From assembly GCA_028279865.1 (NCBI GenBank), contig JANQMV010000025.1:1-35140 (forward strand): a stretch of 35,140 nucleotides of DNA, in the 5' to 3' direction. Under the pieces are notes generated by a model. It saw nothing but the letters and a program-made list of their open reading frames with translations, made no database searches and was not told the origin of the DNA. The stretch is from Candidatus Altimarinota bacterium (GTDB lineage Bacteria; Patescibacteriota; Gracilibacteria; JANQMV01). The translations under genes were made by a program, and so were the position numbers. Shown in pieces: positions 8,835 through 17,874 of the stretch (position 1 is its first letter; the number at the start of each line of letters is the position of its first letter).

Positions 8835-11117
8835 ATGAAATACATAAAAACTTTAAAAATTGAAAATTTTAAAAAAAAAATAAATTCTCATTTGTTTTCT
8901 TTAATTAATTTTAAACAAGAGCATAAAATTTATTCCTGTAATGCGGTGGAATTACTAACACCAAGCAGGTTTGACATTCTGGCAAAATACATATATGGCT
9001 TACATAGGCAAAAAAATGTTGAGGTAAATTGGGCAAAAGATTTATATAAAGAACATTTAAGAGTTTGGAGCGGCTTTGTGGAAGGTGATAAGTCTGGCAA
9101 GGATTCATTTGAAAAATACCTGCAATCTTTTAATGAGCTCTTGGAAAACATAGATAAAAAAGGCTTTGATGCAGAATCATCATTGATACCAATTACTGTC
9201 AGTAATTCTATAATTGATGGATCTCATCGTGTCGGAGCAAGTTTGGTTTACTCAAAAAAAATAGCTGCACTGAAAACAGATGAGCTATGCAAGCAATATG
9301 ATTATCAATTTTTTAAACAAAAATTGCTGCGTCAGGACTTTTTGGATTACATGGCATTGCACTATACAAAATTAAAAAAAAGAACTTACATTGCCTTTGT
9401 TTTTCCGATTATTAACGAAAATGAGCGGGATGTACAAAAAACTTTGTCTGACTTTGGGGAAGTTGTTTATAAAAAAGAAATTATCTTAACCCGTAACGGC
9501 ATACATAACTTAATTCACCAAATGTACAAAAATGAACATTGGATTCAAAATAAGGTCGGTGCGATCGAACATGCAACGCAACGTTATGTAAAAAATAAAC
9601 CAATTAGTATGTATCTAATAGATACGGACAGTGTTGAAAAGATGCATGCTGCTAAGAAGAAAATTCGGGCAAATTTTGATAAAGGAAATTATCCGATTCA
9701 TATTACTGATACACATGAAGAGGCTGTCCGTCTTGCGGAGCAACTGCTAAACAAGAACAGTCTGCATTTTTTAAATCATGCTAATTTAAACAAACAAAAA
9801 AAGTTTTTTGCTTTGTTTGAAAAATATAAAAATTGGATTGAAAGTAGTTCTTGCGACAAGGACGATTTTTGCATTGACTCAGGGAGTGTTTTAGCAGCAT
9901 ATGGGCTGAGAGATACTGATGATTTGGATTATTTATCAGTTATGGACTGTGAATCGGGAATTTTAAACATAGATAACCATAAAGCAGAACTAAAATATCA
10001 CAAAGGTAAGGTCGACGAATTAACATATAACCCAAACAATTATTTCTATTATGACGGATATAAATTTTTGTCTTTAGAGAATATTTTATATTTGAAGAAA
10101 AAAAGATACAGCGTGACCAGAGAAGTTAAAGACGCGAGAGACTCTTTTCTTATCAAGAGGATTTTTAAAAAGCCCAATATTTTCAATAGCTTTGTAAAAA
10201 ATTCTTATTTTAATTTTAAAATATTTCTTTTAAGATTGCCTCAAAATTTAATTAAGCTCATTATGAAATGTATTCCTTCCTCTTTAAAACCATTTGTTCG
10301 AAAATGTTATTATGCTTTTTTGTTAATAAAGTCAAAGGTGTCGTATTTTATTGAAATGCTTGGTCCTACGGAAAGAATTATCAAATACCTAGGATTTAAT
10401 GTTTATTACAGTAAGGGGACATCATTAATTCAAAGAGTCAAAAGAGATGGGCAATATGAGCCTGAGATAACGCAAATATTGCTAAAAGAAGTTTGTCAAA
10501 AACCAAAAGCAGCATTTTTGGACATAGGAGCAAATATTGGTTTAATTAGCTTAAATATTCATGCTGTTTCTCCTTATACTCCAATATATGCTTTTGAGCC
10601 TGGTCCTCATCAAGCTGAATACTTTAAAAAAACGATTAAAGAAAATAATTTAACTTCCAAAATTGATTTTTACCCTATTGCTTTAAGTGATGAAGAAGGA
10701 GTTTGTGATTTTGCTGTGCATGACAGCAAGCATGCTTCAGGTGATGGATTTGTAGATACAGGTAGGGCTGGGACATCTAAAATTATAAAAGTACAAACAA
10801 AAAAACTGGATAATTGGTGGGAAGAGCACAGGTGTCCTGAAGTAGGTGTAGTTAAAATTGACACGGAAGGAGCAGAATTAATGGTTTTTAAGGGAGGAGA
10901 TAATTTGATTAAGACACAAAAACCAACTATTTTTCTAGAAATGCAAGATGTTAATCTTAAAAAATACCCCTATGATGCGTATGATATTTTAAACTGGTTT
11001 AAACAGCGAAACTATCAAGTATATACACTTGCCGGGGATTTAGTAGCTAAAAAGAATTTAGCTGGTTATCTTTTAAGTGAAGAAATGTATTGTGCGCGCT
11101 TCGATGCAAAAGACTAA
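8835..11117 (+). CDS. Fusion protein: ParB-like domain, nucleotidyltransferase-like domain, FkbM methyltransferase
   Basis: A 760-residue protein with three recognisable parts. Residues about 100-165 contain SIIDGSHRVGAS (near 127), the DG-x-HR signature of the ParB/sulfiredoxin-like fold. Residues about 340-440 contain SGSVLAAYGLRDTDDLDYLS, with a G-S followed by Asp-x-x-Asp-Asp-x-Asp, which resembles the LicD/nucleotidyltransferase fold. Residues about 515-755 are an FkbM-type SAM methyltransferase: FLDIGANIGL near 561, FEPGP, and KIDTEGAELMVFKG near 674. A basic, partly hydrophobic segment (about 440-515) separates the second and third parts. FkbM enzymes usually O-methylate sugars; the first two domains may transfer a phospho-substituent to the glycan, which is inference. 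It starts 1 nt after the flippase stop. Confidence 0.75.
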   Translation: MKYIKTLKIENFKKKINSHLFSLINFKQEHKIYSCNAVELLTPSRFDILAKYIYGLHRQKNVEVNWAKDLYKEHLRVWSGFVEGDKSGKDSFEKYLQSFNELLENIDKKGFDAESSLIPITVSNSIIDGSHRVGASLVYSKKIAALKTDELCKQYDYQFFKQKLLRQDFLDYMALHYTKLKKRTYIAFVFPIINENERDVQKTLSDFGEVVYKKEIILTRNGIHNLIHQMYKNEHWIQNKVGAIEHATQRYVKNKPISMYLIDTDSVEKMHAAKKKIRANFDKGNYPIHITDTHEEAVRLAEQLLNKNSLHFLNHANLNKQKKFFALFEKYKNWIESSSCDKDDFCIDSGSVLAAYGLRDTDDLDYLSVMDCESGILNIDNHKAELKYHKGKVDELTYNPNNYFYYDGYKFLSLENILYLKKKRYSVTREVKDARDSFLIKRIFKKPNIFNSFVKNSYFNFKIFLLRLPQNLIKLIMKCIPSSLKPFVRKCYYAFLLIKSKVSYFIEMLGPTERIIKYLGFNVYYSKGTSLIQRVKRDGQYEPEITQILLKEVCQKPKAAFLDIGANIGLISLNIHAVSPYTPIYAFEPGPHQAEYFKKTIKENNLTSKIDFYPIALSDEEGVCDFAVHDSKHASGDGFVDTGRAGTSKIIKVQTKKLDNWWEEHRCPEVGVVKIDTEGAELMVFKGGDNLIKTQKPTIFLEMQDVNLKKYPYDAYDILNWFKQRNYQVYTLAGDLVAKKNLAGYLLSEEMYCARFDAKD

Positions 11118-11134
11118 CAGTTTATAATTTTTTG

Positions 11135-11893
11135 ATGTTTCTTATTAAATATATAAAAAAAGTCTTGTTTCCTTTTTATAGCTTTTTAAAAGAAGTTATA
11201 TACAATTTAAAACATTGGAATCAGCCACGGCTTTTATTCATAGGAGACTCTCATGCATGGGTTTTCGAGTATATAAAGCAAAATAATTTACTTCCGGAAT
11301 TTAATATAAAAGTTATAACTGTGAATGGTGCGACAGCGCAAGGAATGCTTAACCCAAATTCAAAAAGTAATGCTTTGAAAATTTTTCGTAAAAAAATCAA
11401 AAAATACCCATATAGAGGTATTTTTGTTCAACTGGGAGAAATTGATTGTGGTTTTCTGATTTGGCATAGGGCGCAAAAATATGAAGAATCGGTTGATTTT
11501 CAGATGGAAAGATCTTTGAGTAACTATTTTAAGTTTGTTGATTGGTTGTACAAGGAAAGATGTCAAAATATAATTTTGACAGGCGCAATTCTCCCGACAA
11601 TAAAAAATAATCAAGATTGGGGGGAAATTGCTTGGTTGCGGAGATTTATAAAATCAACGCAACGAGAGCGCACGGATTTAACATTTGAATATAACAGTAG
11701 ACTTCAAAAATATACGAAAAATAAAAAGATTGGTTACATTGAAATTACTAAAGAAATTCTAAATAAAAACACAAACTTGGTTAGTGACTTTTATTTGTCT
11801 GAAAAGAAAATTGATCACCATCTTTCAGTGCAAAAAACAGCATCATTATGGATAAAAGAAATTAGAGACTATCTAAAATATGACAATAAATAA
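11135..11893 (+). CDS. SGNH/GDSL-type hydrolase
   Basis: About 252 residues from the ATG at 11135. The frame is open from 11090, but that would overlap the preceding gene, so I prefer the later start. Block I of the SGNH fold is visible as FIGDSHA (Ser near residue 38), block III as QLGEIDCG in place of the usual GxND, and the C-terminal Asp-His pair as KKIDHHLS near residue 226. A hydrophobic stretch near the N-terminus (FLIKYIKKVLFPFYSFL) could be a membrane anchor. SGNH enzymes in glycan loci usually add or remove O-acetyl groups; the substrate here is unknown. It overlaps or abuts the following GT2 gene. Confidence 0.75.
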   Translation: MFLIKYIKKVLFPFYSFLKEVIYNLKHWNQPRLLFIGDSHAWVFEYIKQNNLLPEFNIKVITVNGATAQGMLNPNSKSNALKIFRKKIKKYPYRGIFVQLGEIDCGFLIWHRAQKYEESVDFQMERSLSNYFKFVDWLYKERCQNIILTGAILPTIKNNQDWGEIAWLRRFIKSTQRERTDLTFEYNSRLQKYTKNKKIGYIEITKEILNKNTNLVSDFYLSEKKIDHHLSVQKTASLWIKEIRDYLKYDNK

Positions 11894-11897
11894 GTAT

Positions 11898-12668
11898 ATG
11901 CGTTTCACATCAATAGTTGTTACTTACAATGAAGAAAGGCGTCTGAAAGAATGCTTGAAAGCTCTTGATTTTTGTGATGAAAAAATTGTTGTTGATTTAG
12001 CTTCCAAAGATCGTTGTAAAGAGATCGCGAAATCAATGGGGTGTAAAGTTTTGGACCACAAAAGAGTTGATGTTGTTGAACAAGTGCGTGAATGGACTGT
12101 GCAACAAGCAAGCAATGATTGGATAATCTTTATTGATCCTGACGAAGTTTTTCCAAAAGAAGCGATACAAGAAATTGAAAGATCAATTCTGAATGATGCA
12201 AAGTTGGGCGAAATACGAATACCAAAAGTCAACCATTTTCAAGGACAAGAAATTAAATATGGTTATTGGGGAGGAAAAGCAGCTTTTTTAAGCATTTTTA
12301 AAAAGGAAGCAGCTGTTTTTAGCCAAAAAGTACACCAAAGAATTAAAGTTAAAGAAGGATATAATTACAAATTGTTAAACCAATACTCAATTAAACATTA
12401 TTGGATTGATTCAACGGAACAGTTTTATAAAAAACATTTACGCTATGTTAAGTATGAAGGAGAAAACAGATATTCTCTAGGTATGCGTTTTTCTTATTTT
12501 GGAATGATTAAGGATTTATTATATAAATTTATTTTGCATTACGTAATCCTAAAAGGTTTTTTAGATGGACTACTTGGTCTGAAACTTTTAAAATTGTCAA
12601 TGTGGTATGAATATAATGCTTGGAAAAGCTTAAAAAAATATCAGCCTACAAATTCCAATCCTATCTAA
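11898..12668 (+). CDS. Glycosyltransferase family 2 (WaaE/KdtX-like)
   Basis: A GT-A fold glycosyltransferase of about 256 residues. MRFTSIVVTYNEERRLKECL is the canonical GT2 opening, followed by ASKDRCKEIA and the DxD-like motif IFIDPDEVFP that binds the nucleotide-sugar metal. The segment EIRIPKVNHFQGQEIKYGYW and the C-terminal hydrophobic part resemble the WaaE/KdtX group that acts on lipid-A core sugars; here it more likely decorates a cell-surface glycan. An earlier in-frame ATG at 11880 overlaps the SGNH gene by 14 nt and is possible. Confidence 0.87.
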   Translation: MRFTSIVVTYNEERRLKECLKALDFCDEKIVVDLASKDRCKEIAKSMGCKVLDHKRVDVVEQVREWTVQQASNDWIIFIDPDEVFPKEAIQEIERSILNDAKLGEIRIPKVNHFQGQEIKYGYWGGKAAFLSIFKKEAAVFSQKVHQRIKVKEGYNYKLLNQYSIKHYWIDSTEQFYKKHLRYVKYEGENRYSLGMRFSYFGMIKDLLYKFILHYVILKGFLDGLLGLKLLKLSMWYEYNAWKSLKKYQPTNSNPI

Positions 12669-12674
12669 GTTAAA

Positions 12675-13565
12675 ATGAAAATTTCAATTGTTACACCTTC
12701 ATTTAATCAAGCTGAATTTATCGAACGTACGATTCTGTCAATTTGGAGCCAAGAAGGTGATTTTGAGTTAGAGCACATTATCGCAGATGGAGGTTCAACG
12801 GATGATTCGGTAAAAATTATTAAAAAATATGATGAATTATATAAAAACAAGAAGTTTAATTTTAAATGTAAAAAAGTAACTTTTAAATGGTGGAGCAAAA
12901 AAGATAAAGGGCAGTCAGATGCTCTGAATAAAGGATTTAAAGCATCAAAGGGGGACATATTAGGATGGTTGAATAGCGATGATACTTTTTGTAGTAATCA
13001 TAGCTTAAAAAAAGTATTCCAAGCGTTTCAAAAATATTCGGAAGCAGATATTATTGTGGGAAACCTTTATTATATTGATGTCAATGACAAGCACAAGAAC
13101 AAAAGTGAATATATCTCAGAACTTCCGGAAGGTCTTATTTCGGAAAAGGAAATGAAAAATCTATACCAAATTGATTATATCCCACAACCTTCTACATTAT
13201 TTAAAAAAGAGGTTTATGAAAAATGCAATATTGATGAAAATTGGTATTACGCCATGGACTGGGATTTGTGGGTTACAGCCCATCGTAAAGGTTTTAAAAT
13301 TTATAAAACAGACGATTTCATTGGAAATTTGCGCGTGCAAGAAAACGCCAAAACGACAATAGGAGGTATAAAAATGTATCGTGAAAAATTGAAGTTTTAC
13401 AAAAAATATAAAACATGGGGGCTTAATCGTGTGAATTGCTATTTTTTCTTTATTCAACATTCTCTGAATAAAATACCTGTATTAGGAACTTTATTTGAAG
13501 TATTTGTAAAACTTTTAGGTAAATTAAGAAGGTTTTTATTCAAAAAAAGTTTACCTGTTAGTTAA
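12675..13565 (+). CDS. Glycosyltransferase family 2
   Basis: A 296-residue GT2 enzyme. MKISIVTPSFNQAEFIERTI is the nucleotide-binding start, IIADGGSTDDS carries the donor-binding aspartate, KGQSDALNKGF follows, and LGWLNSDDTF holds the metal-binding DD. PQPSTLFKKEVYEKCN is typical of the acceptor side in this group. It is the last gene of the plus-strand arm and ends 7 nt before the converging acyltransferase stop. Confidence 0.9.
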   Translation: MKISIVTPSFNQAEFIERTILSIWSQEGDFELEHIIADGGSTDDSVKIIKKYDELYKNKKFNFKCKKVTFKWWSKKDKGQSDALNKGFKASKGDILGWLNSDDTFCSNHSLKKVFQAFQKYSEADIIVGNLYYIDVNDKHKNKSEYISELPEGLISEKEMKNLYQIDYIPQPSTLFKKEVYEKCNIDENWYYAMDWDLWVTAHRKGFKIYKTDDFIGNLRVQENAKTTIGGIKMYREKLKFYKKYKTWGLNRVNCYFFFIQHSLNKIPVLGTLFEVFVKLLGKLRRFLFKKSLPVS

Positions 13566-13572
13566 AATTTAA

Positions 13573-14679
13573 TTAGCCAATTATATATTTATGCTTTGGT
13601 AAGAGGCTTATTAGGTATGTAAAAGCAAAGCTAAAAGTAATTGTTATAGAAAAAGTAAGCAGATAAAAAATCCAAGTACTTTCATTGTAATCTGTAAAAT
13701 TTATCAATAAATATGCAGCTACATATAAAATTCCATGATGTGTAAGGTATATTCCAAATGAATATTTGCTAAATAAGGTAAGTGTTTTAGTAATGATTTT
13801 TGGTACTTTTTTTAAACATACTTTATAAAAGAAGAAAAATGTTGTAATGAATAAGAATGGATTGAGAAAGCGTACTAGAGTTAGGGACTCCCAGGATAAA
13901 TTGTAAAAATCATTGTTTAAATCAAGTAGAGTAAAATAATAATGAGAAATAAGAGATAATAATAAAATCATAAGAACGACAAGCCAATAAGATTTTATTT
14001 TTTTCAGTTGTCCCAGGATGTTTGAATTGTGTTTTGCAAAATACATACCAAGCAAAAAATATCCTAAATAAGAAATAAATGCACCGGCTAAATATGATTT
14101 TATAAGAGGTTGTAGAACATTGTCTGATTTGACTGTAAATAATAAGTATTGGGTGCTAATTTGCCAAATAATTTGTACTCCTACGGTAAATAAAATTGTT
14201 GCCAATGTAAAAAATTTGGTTTGAGCGAACTTGCGTAGCAATGGAAAAACAAGGTACAGTTGAACTATTAAGGCAATAAACCAGAGATGGGAAAAACTTG
14301 AGGCTGTACAAAGTTTTAAGAAAACAGCTTGGATATCAGGCAGATTTATTCCAATTGGCTTTAGAACGACAGAACTCAATAATATATAAGCGATTGAAAA
14401 AAATAAATATGGAGGAAGGATCCTTAATAAACGTTTTTTATAAAAGATCTTTGTATTAAAGCTCTTCTTATTAGTTGAAAGAGTTAAAACAAAACCAGAA
14501 ATAAACACAAACAAAGGAACTCCAATATGAGCAAAAAAATCCAATATTGCCATAGTGACCATTAGTCCGTTGATATGTTTTATGTTGGTAAAATGCCCAC
14601 TAACATGAATAATAATTACAGCTAAAATTGCAATTCCGCGCATTAAATCAATTTCCATGTTTTTTGCTTTTTGTGTCAT
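13573..14679 (-). CDS. Acyltransferase family 3 membrane protein (OafA-like)
   Basis: A 368-residue protein with about ten membrane helices. The opening EIDLMRGIAILAVIIIHVSG carries the conserved Arg-Gly and His of the acyltransferase-3 family, which transfers acetyl or other acyl groups onto surface polysaccharides. KKRLLRILPPYLFF is the second family signature, and a final membrane segment ends the protein. There is no C-terminal SGNH domain, but a separate SGNH gene lies in the same locus (11135). It is the last gene of the minus-strand glycan operon and starts 2 nt after the preceding GT4 stop. Confidence 0.9.
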   Translation of the reverse strand: MTQKAKNMEIDLMRGIAILAVIIIHVSGHFTNIKHINGLMVTMAILDFFAHIGVPLFVFISGFVLTLSTNKKSFNTKIFYKKRLLRILPPYLFFSIAYILLSSVVLKPIGINLPDIQAVFLKLCTASSFSHLWFIALIVQLYLVFPLLRKFAQTKFFTLATILFTVGVQIIWQISTQYLLFTVKSDNVLQPLIKSYLAGAFISYLGYFLLGMYFAKHNSNILGQLKKIKSYWLVVLMILLLSLISHYYFTLLDLNNDFYNLSWESLTLVRFLNPFLFITTFFFFYKVCLKKVPKIITKTLTLFSKYSFGIYLTHHGILYVAAYLLINFTDYNESTWIFYLLTFSITITFSFAFTYLISLLPKHKYIIG

Positions 14680-14681
14680 TT

Positions 14682-15860
14682 TTACCTTTCTAGCGATTGG
14701 TATATTTTAAGCATTATAGTTTTTGTTTTTTGGTTTGAGAAATTATTTACAATATAATTTCTCATTTTTTGCTGATTCCATTTCTTGTTTAAGGATTTGT
14801 TTAGTAAGTTTGCAAATTCATTAGGTCTAAAACTTTTTGAGATATAGCCACAATAATTTTTCAAAACAAATTTACTGCCTTCGTTTGGACCTGCAACAAC
14901 TGGAACTTCACAAGCGAGAGCTTCAATTTGCACTATGCCAAAACTTTCTGCTTTGCTTGGAAAAAAGAAAGTATCAGCTTGATTGTAGTACTTGACCAAT
15001 GCTTTGTTCTTTTTTGCTCCTAAGATCTTTATATATTGTTTTAGTTTGTTTTTTTCAACTTGTTTTTCTAAAGTACTTTTTAAAGGGCCTTCACCTATAA
15101 TTTGTACCACAAAATCTTTTCTGATTTTGAGTAGCTCTAGTACGGTTGGAATAACATCAAGCACCTTTTTACTCTCAATTAGATTGCCAACCATTAGAAT
15201 TTTTTTAACTTTATCTTGCTTTTTTTTGTTCGGTTTAAAAAAGTCAGTATCAATAAAGTTTGGAACAAGCTTAGTTTTACTTTTTGTTTGAGGATTTATT
15301 TCTTGTACCTTGTTTGACATGAACACAGAAGGAACTGTAACTAAGTCAGTATTTTGTATGATTTGCTTTGTACGTTTTAAGTTTGCTTTACTAATAAAAG
15401 GATCTACGTAGATGTCGCTTCCATGTGTGGTGGCAATGAGTGGTTTTCTGTAATTTTTCTTTAACTCAATACCTGTATAAGAACTTGGAAAAAGAAAGTG
15501 AGTATGAATAAAGTCAAATTCCAAATTATGTTTCTGAATGATTTCATTACATTTTTTAGTGAAAAACTCACCTCGTTTTTGGCGATGCCTTTTAATCGGC
15601 AACATTAAAAAGCTTGGGTAATAAACTTTAACGTTTTCATAATTGTAATCTTCGTAACACGAGAAACGTGTGAAGTTTTGAAACAATTTAATTTTGCTTA
15701 GCAGTTTAGGGAAAAAAGGTTGTGGCGAAATAACGTTAATTTGATTGAATTCTGACTTAACTAAATCAACATAATTTTTAACGAAGTTAACATTATAATG
15801 ATTTAAATCAGGAAAGCCATCACTTATCACAAGAAGGTTTTTTTGATTCATATTATTCAT
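14682..15860 (-). CDS. Glycosyltransferase family 4
   Basis: A GT-B retaining glycosyltransferase of 392 residues. The N-terminal half contains the acceptor domain, with HTHFLFPSSYTG and ATTHGSDIYVDP. The C-terminal half has KKILMVGNLIESKKVLDVIP, the GEGPLKSTLE loop and ESFGIVQIEALACEVPVVAG, whose Glu residues form the GT4 E-x7-E motif. An alternative start is the Met three codons in. It follows a methyltransferase gene by 31 nt. Confidence 0.9.
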   Translation of the reverse strand: MNNMNQKNLLVISDGFPDLNHYNVNFVKNYVDLVKSEFNQINVISPQPFFPKLLSKIKLFQNFTRFSCYEDYNYENVKVYYPSFLMLPIKRHRQKRGEFFTKKCNEIIQKHNLEFDFIHTHFLFPSSYTGIELKKNYRKPLIATTHGSDIYVDPFISKANLKRTKQIIQNTDLVTVPSVFMSNKVQEINPQTKSKTKLVPNFIDTDFFKPNKKKQDKVKKILMVGNLIESKKVLDVIPTVLELLKIRKDFVVQIIGEGPLKSTLEKQVEKNKLKQYIKILGAKKNKALVKYYNQADTFFFPSKAESFGIVQIEALACEVPVVAGPNEGSKFVLKNYCGYISKSFRPNEFANLLNKSLNKKWNQQKMRNYIVNNFSNQKTKTIMLKIYQSLER

Positions 15861-15891
15861 TTTTTTTCAAAAATTTACATAAAATTAAGAT

Positions 15892-16695
15892 TTACTTTTC
15901 TAAAATATAAAAAACTGAGGAATTACCAAATTTTTTAATTGTTTTATCTCGAAAATAAATCTTATTCCAGCTAAAAAGAGAACTAAAAAGAGAATCAAGA
16001 ATGGTAAAAAAATTTTTGCTAAAGACAGGTACTTTGCCAAATTGAATTAACGCTGAAGAAAAAATATTAATACATTGTTTTTTTCTCACAATTTTAAAGT
16101 GATTTTTTTCTATAATATTATCCATAATTTTTAACGGAATACCCCTTTCTCGCTTTGTTAATCCTGGTCTTGGTTTACGCCAATCTCCCATTGACACAAA
16201 TGGTTCTCTTAATAAAATATATCCTTTTGATTTTAAAACTCTTTGCATTTCACTAATCACAAAAGAAACATTCGGTATATGGTGCAAAACTCCATAGCAG
16301 GTGATTAAATCAAAAGAGTTATCACTAAATGGCATTTTGCCAGAATCATTTGGTTCAATATAATTAATTTTTTTACCTTTTAGTTCCTGTTGATGAAATC
16401 TGGTACTAGGTTCAAGTATTGTAATATTTTCAATCTGATCAAGTAAAGGAATTAACTCTTCTCCATAAGCACCTCCAATTGATAAAACATTTTTAAATAA
16501 TTTTTTTTTTAGGTATTTATAGCCGTGTAATTTGTTTAAAGCATGATAGCTATAGCTGTTTTTTTTAGAACCACCGTCTAAGTCAAAATATCCGTTTTTT
16601 TCATCTTCATACCATTCTTTAATTTGATTCAAAGTAAAACTATCGCCATAAAGTTTTTTGCCTTTTAGATATTGATCAAGAGTGTTTTCTTGCAT
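15892..16695 (-). CDS. SAM-dependent methyltransferase
   Basis: A 267-residue class I methyltransferase. Motif I is VLSIGGAYGEELIPL, with ILEPS following as the acidic end of beta-2; MPFSDNSFDLITCYGVLHHI is the usual post-motif pattern; and EMQRVLKSKGYILLREP closes the Rossmann core. The C-terminal region (MGDWRKPRPGLTKRERGIPL) is found in methyltransferases of polysaccharide clusters. A sugar or glycan end is the likely substrate by context. It starts 9 nt after wecC. Confidence 0.85.
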   Translation of the reverse strand: MQENTLDQYLKGKKLYGDSFTLNQIKEWYEDEKNGYFDLDGGSKKNSYSYHALNKLHGYKYLKKKLFKNVLSIGGAYGEELIPLLDQIENITILEPSTRFHQQELKGKKINYIEPNDSGKMPFSDNSFDLITCYGVLHHIPNVSFVISEMQRVLKSKGYILLREPFVSMGDWRKPRPGLTKRERGIPLKIMDNIIEKNHFKIVRKKQCINIFSSALIQFGKVPVFSKNFFTILDSLFSSLFSWNKIYFRDKTIKKFGNSSVFYILEK

Positions 16696-16704
16696 TTGAA
16701 ATGT

Positions 16705-17874
16705 TTATTTTGTATTAAAAACAAATTTAATGTTGTCTGGATAAATTAGTTCTTGATAATCACTATGGTTGGTGATTATTAAAACACAATTACTCCAGAT
16801 TAAAACGTCGTCGAGGTTTTCTGGTGCAAAATCAAAATCTTCAACATATGGATCTGTGACTTTAAATTCTATGCTTTTCTGTTCTAAAAGGTCACAAACA
16901 TACTTTGTAGGAGTTTCACGCGCATCATCTACGTTTTCTTTATAGGCAACTCCAAGTACCGCAACCTTAAGATCATTTTCTGACAAGCCATAATTTTTCG
17001 CTTTTTTGATCAAGCGTCGAACAGTGTGTGTTGGCATTTCATCATTTGTATGACGTGCTAGTGAGATTAGTTGATTATTTTTGGTATTTTCAGTGAGAAA
17101 CCAAGGATCAATGGGAATACAATGTCCACCAACCCCCGGACCAGGAGAATGAATATTTACGCGTGGGTGTAAATTTGCGAGATCAATTGCTTTTTTCACA
17201 TCAATATCAAGTTCTTCTGCAAGTAACGAAAATTCATTGGCTAGCGCAATATTGACGTCACGAAAGGTATTTTCCATGAGTTTGCAACACTCAGCTGTGG
17301 TTAAATTTGTAAGATAAATTTTCCCTTTAACAAATTTTTGATAAATATCTTTGGCTAAATTACACGATTTTTTTGAATCACCCCCAATAATACGCTCATT
17401 TTCAACTAATTCTCGCATAGTATGACCAGGGATAGCTCGTTCAGGACAATGTACAAGATGGTAATTTTTGCCAGATTTATCTAAGATTGGAGCAACAACT
17501 TCTGTACAAGTTTTTGGACGCACCGTTGACTCTAGAATAACTAAATTTCCCTCTTCCAAAACTTCTAAAACACTTTGCGTGGCTGCCTTAACATAACTTA
17601 AGTCTGCTTTTTGATTTTTAGAAGGTGTGGGAACTGCAATAATAAAAACATCAGCTTGTTGAATCTCAGAAGTTGCTTTAAAATTTCCTGCTTGAAAAGC
17701 TGCCTTAAATGATTCAGGTAGCCCTGGCTCATCAAAAGGACAAATGCCTTGATTTAGTTTGTCTATTTTTTTTTGGTCAATGTCAAAACCAAAAACATCA
17801 TAACCAGCATTGGCAAGTAAGCTCGCTGTTGGAAGCCCCATATACCCGAGGCCTAAGACACATATTTTTTGCAT
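16705..17874 (-). CDS. wecC: UDP-N-acetyl-D-mannosaminuronate dehydrogenase-type enzyme
   Basis: A member of the UDP-glucose/GDP-mannose dehydrogenase family, 389 residues. It should oxidise C6 of UDP-ManNAc in two NAD+-dependent steps to UDP-ManNAcA. The NAD site is CVLGLGYMGLP at the N-terminus. LESTVRPKTC, then NTFRDVNIALANE, and the catalytic Cys252 in GPGVGGHCIPIDPWF are family signatures. It shares a 1-nt overlap (TAATG) with the upstream epimerase gene wecB, which supports translational coupling and the ManNAcA assignment over UDP-glucose. UDP-GlcNAc dehydrogenase (WbpA type) is a possible alternative. Confidence 0.9.
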   Translation of the reverse strand: MQKICVLGLGYMGLPTASLLANAGYDVFGFDIDQKKIDKLNQGICPFDEPGLPESFKAAFQAGNFKATSEIQQADVFIIAVPTPSKNQKADLSYVKAATQSVLEVLEEGNLVILESTVRPKTCTEVVAPILDKSGKNYHLVHCPERAIPGHTMRELVENERIIGGDSKKSCNLAKDIYQKFVKGKIYLTNLTTAECCKLMENTFRDVNIALANEFSLLAEELDIDVKKAIDLANLHPRVNIHSPGPGVGGHCIPIDPWFLTENTKNNQLISLARHTNDEMPTHTVRRLIKKAKNYGLSENDLKVAVLGVAYKENVDDARETPTKYVCDLLEQKSIEFKVTDPYVEDFDFAPENLDDVLIWSNCVLIITNHSDYQELIYPDNIKFVFNTK

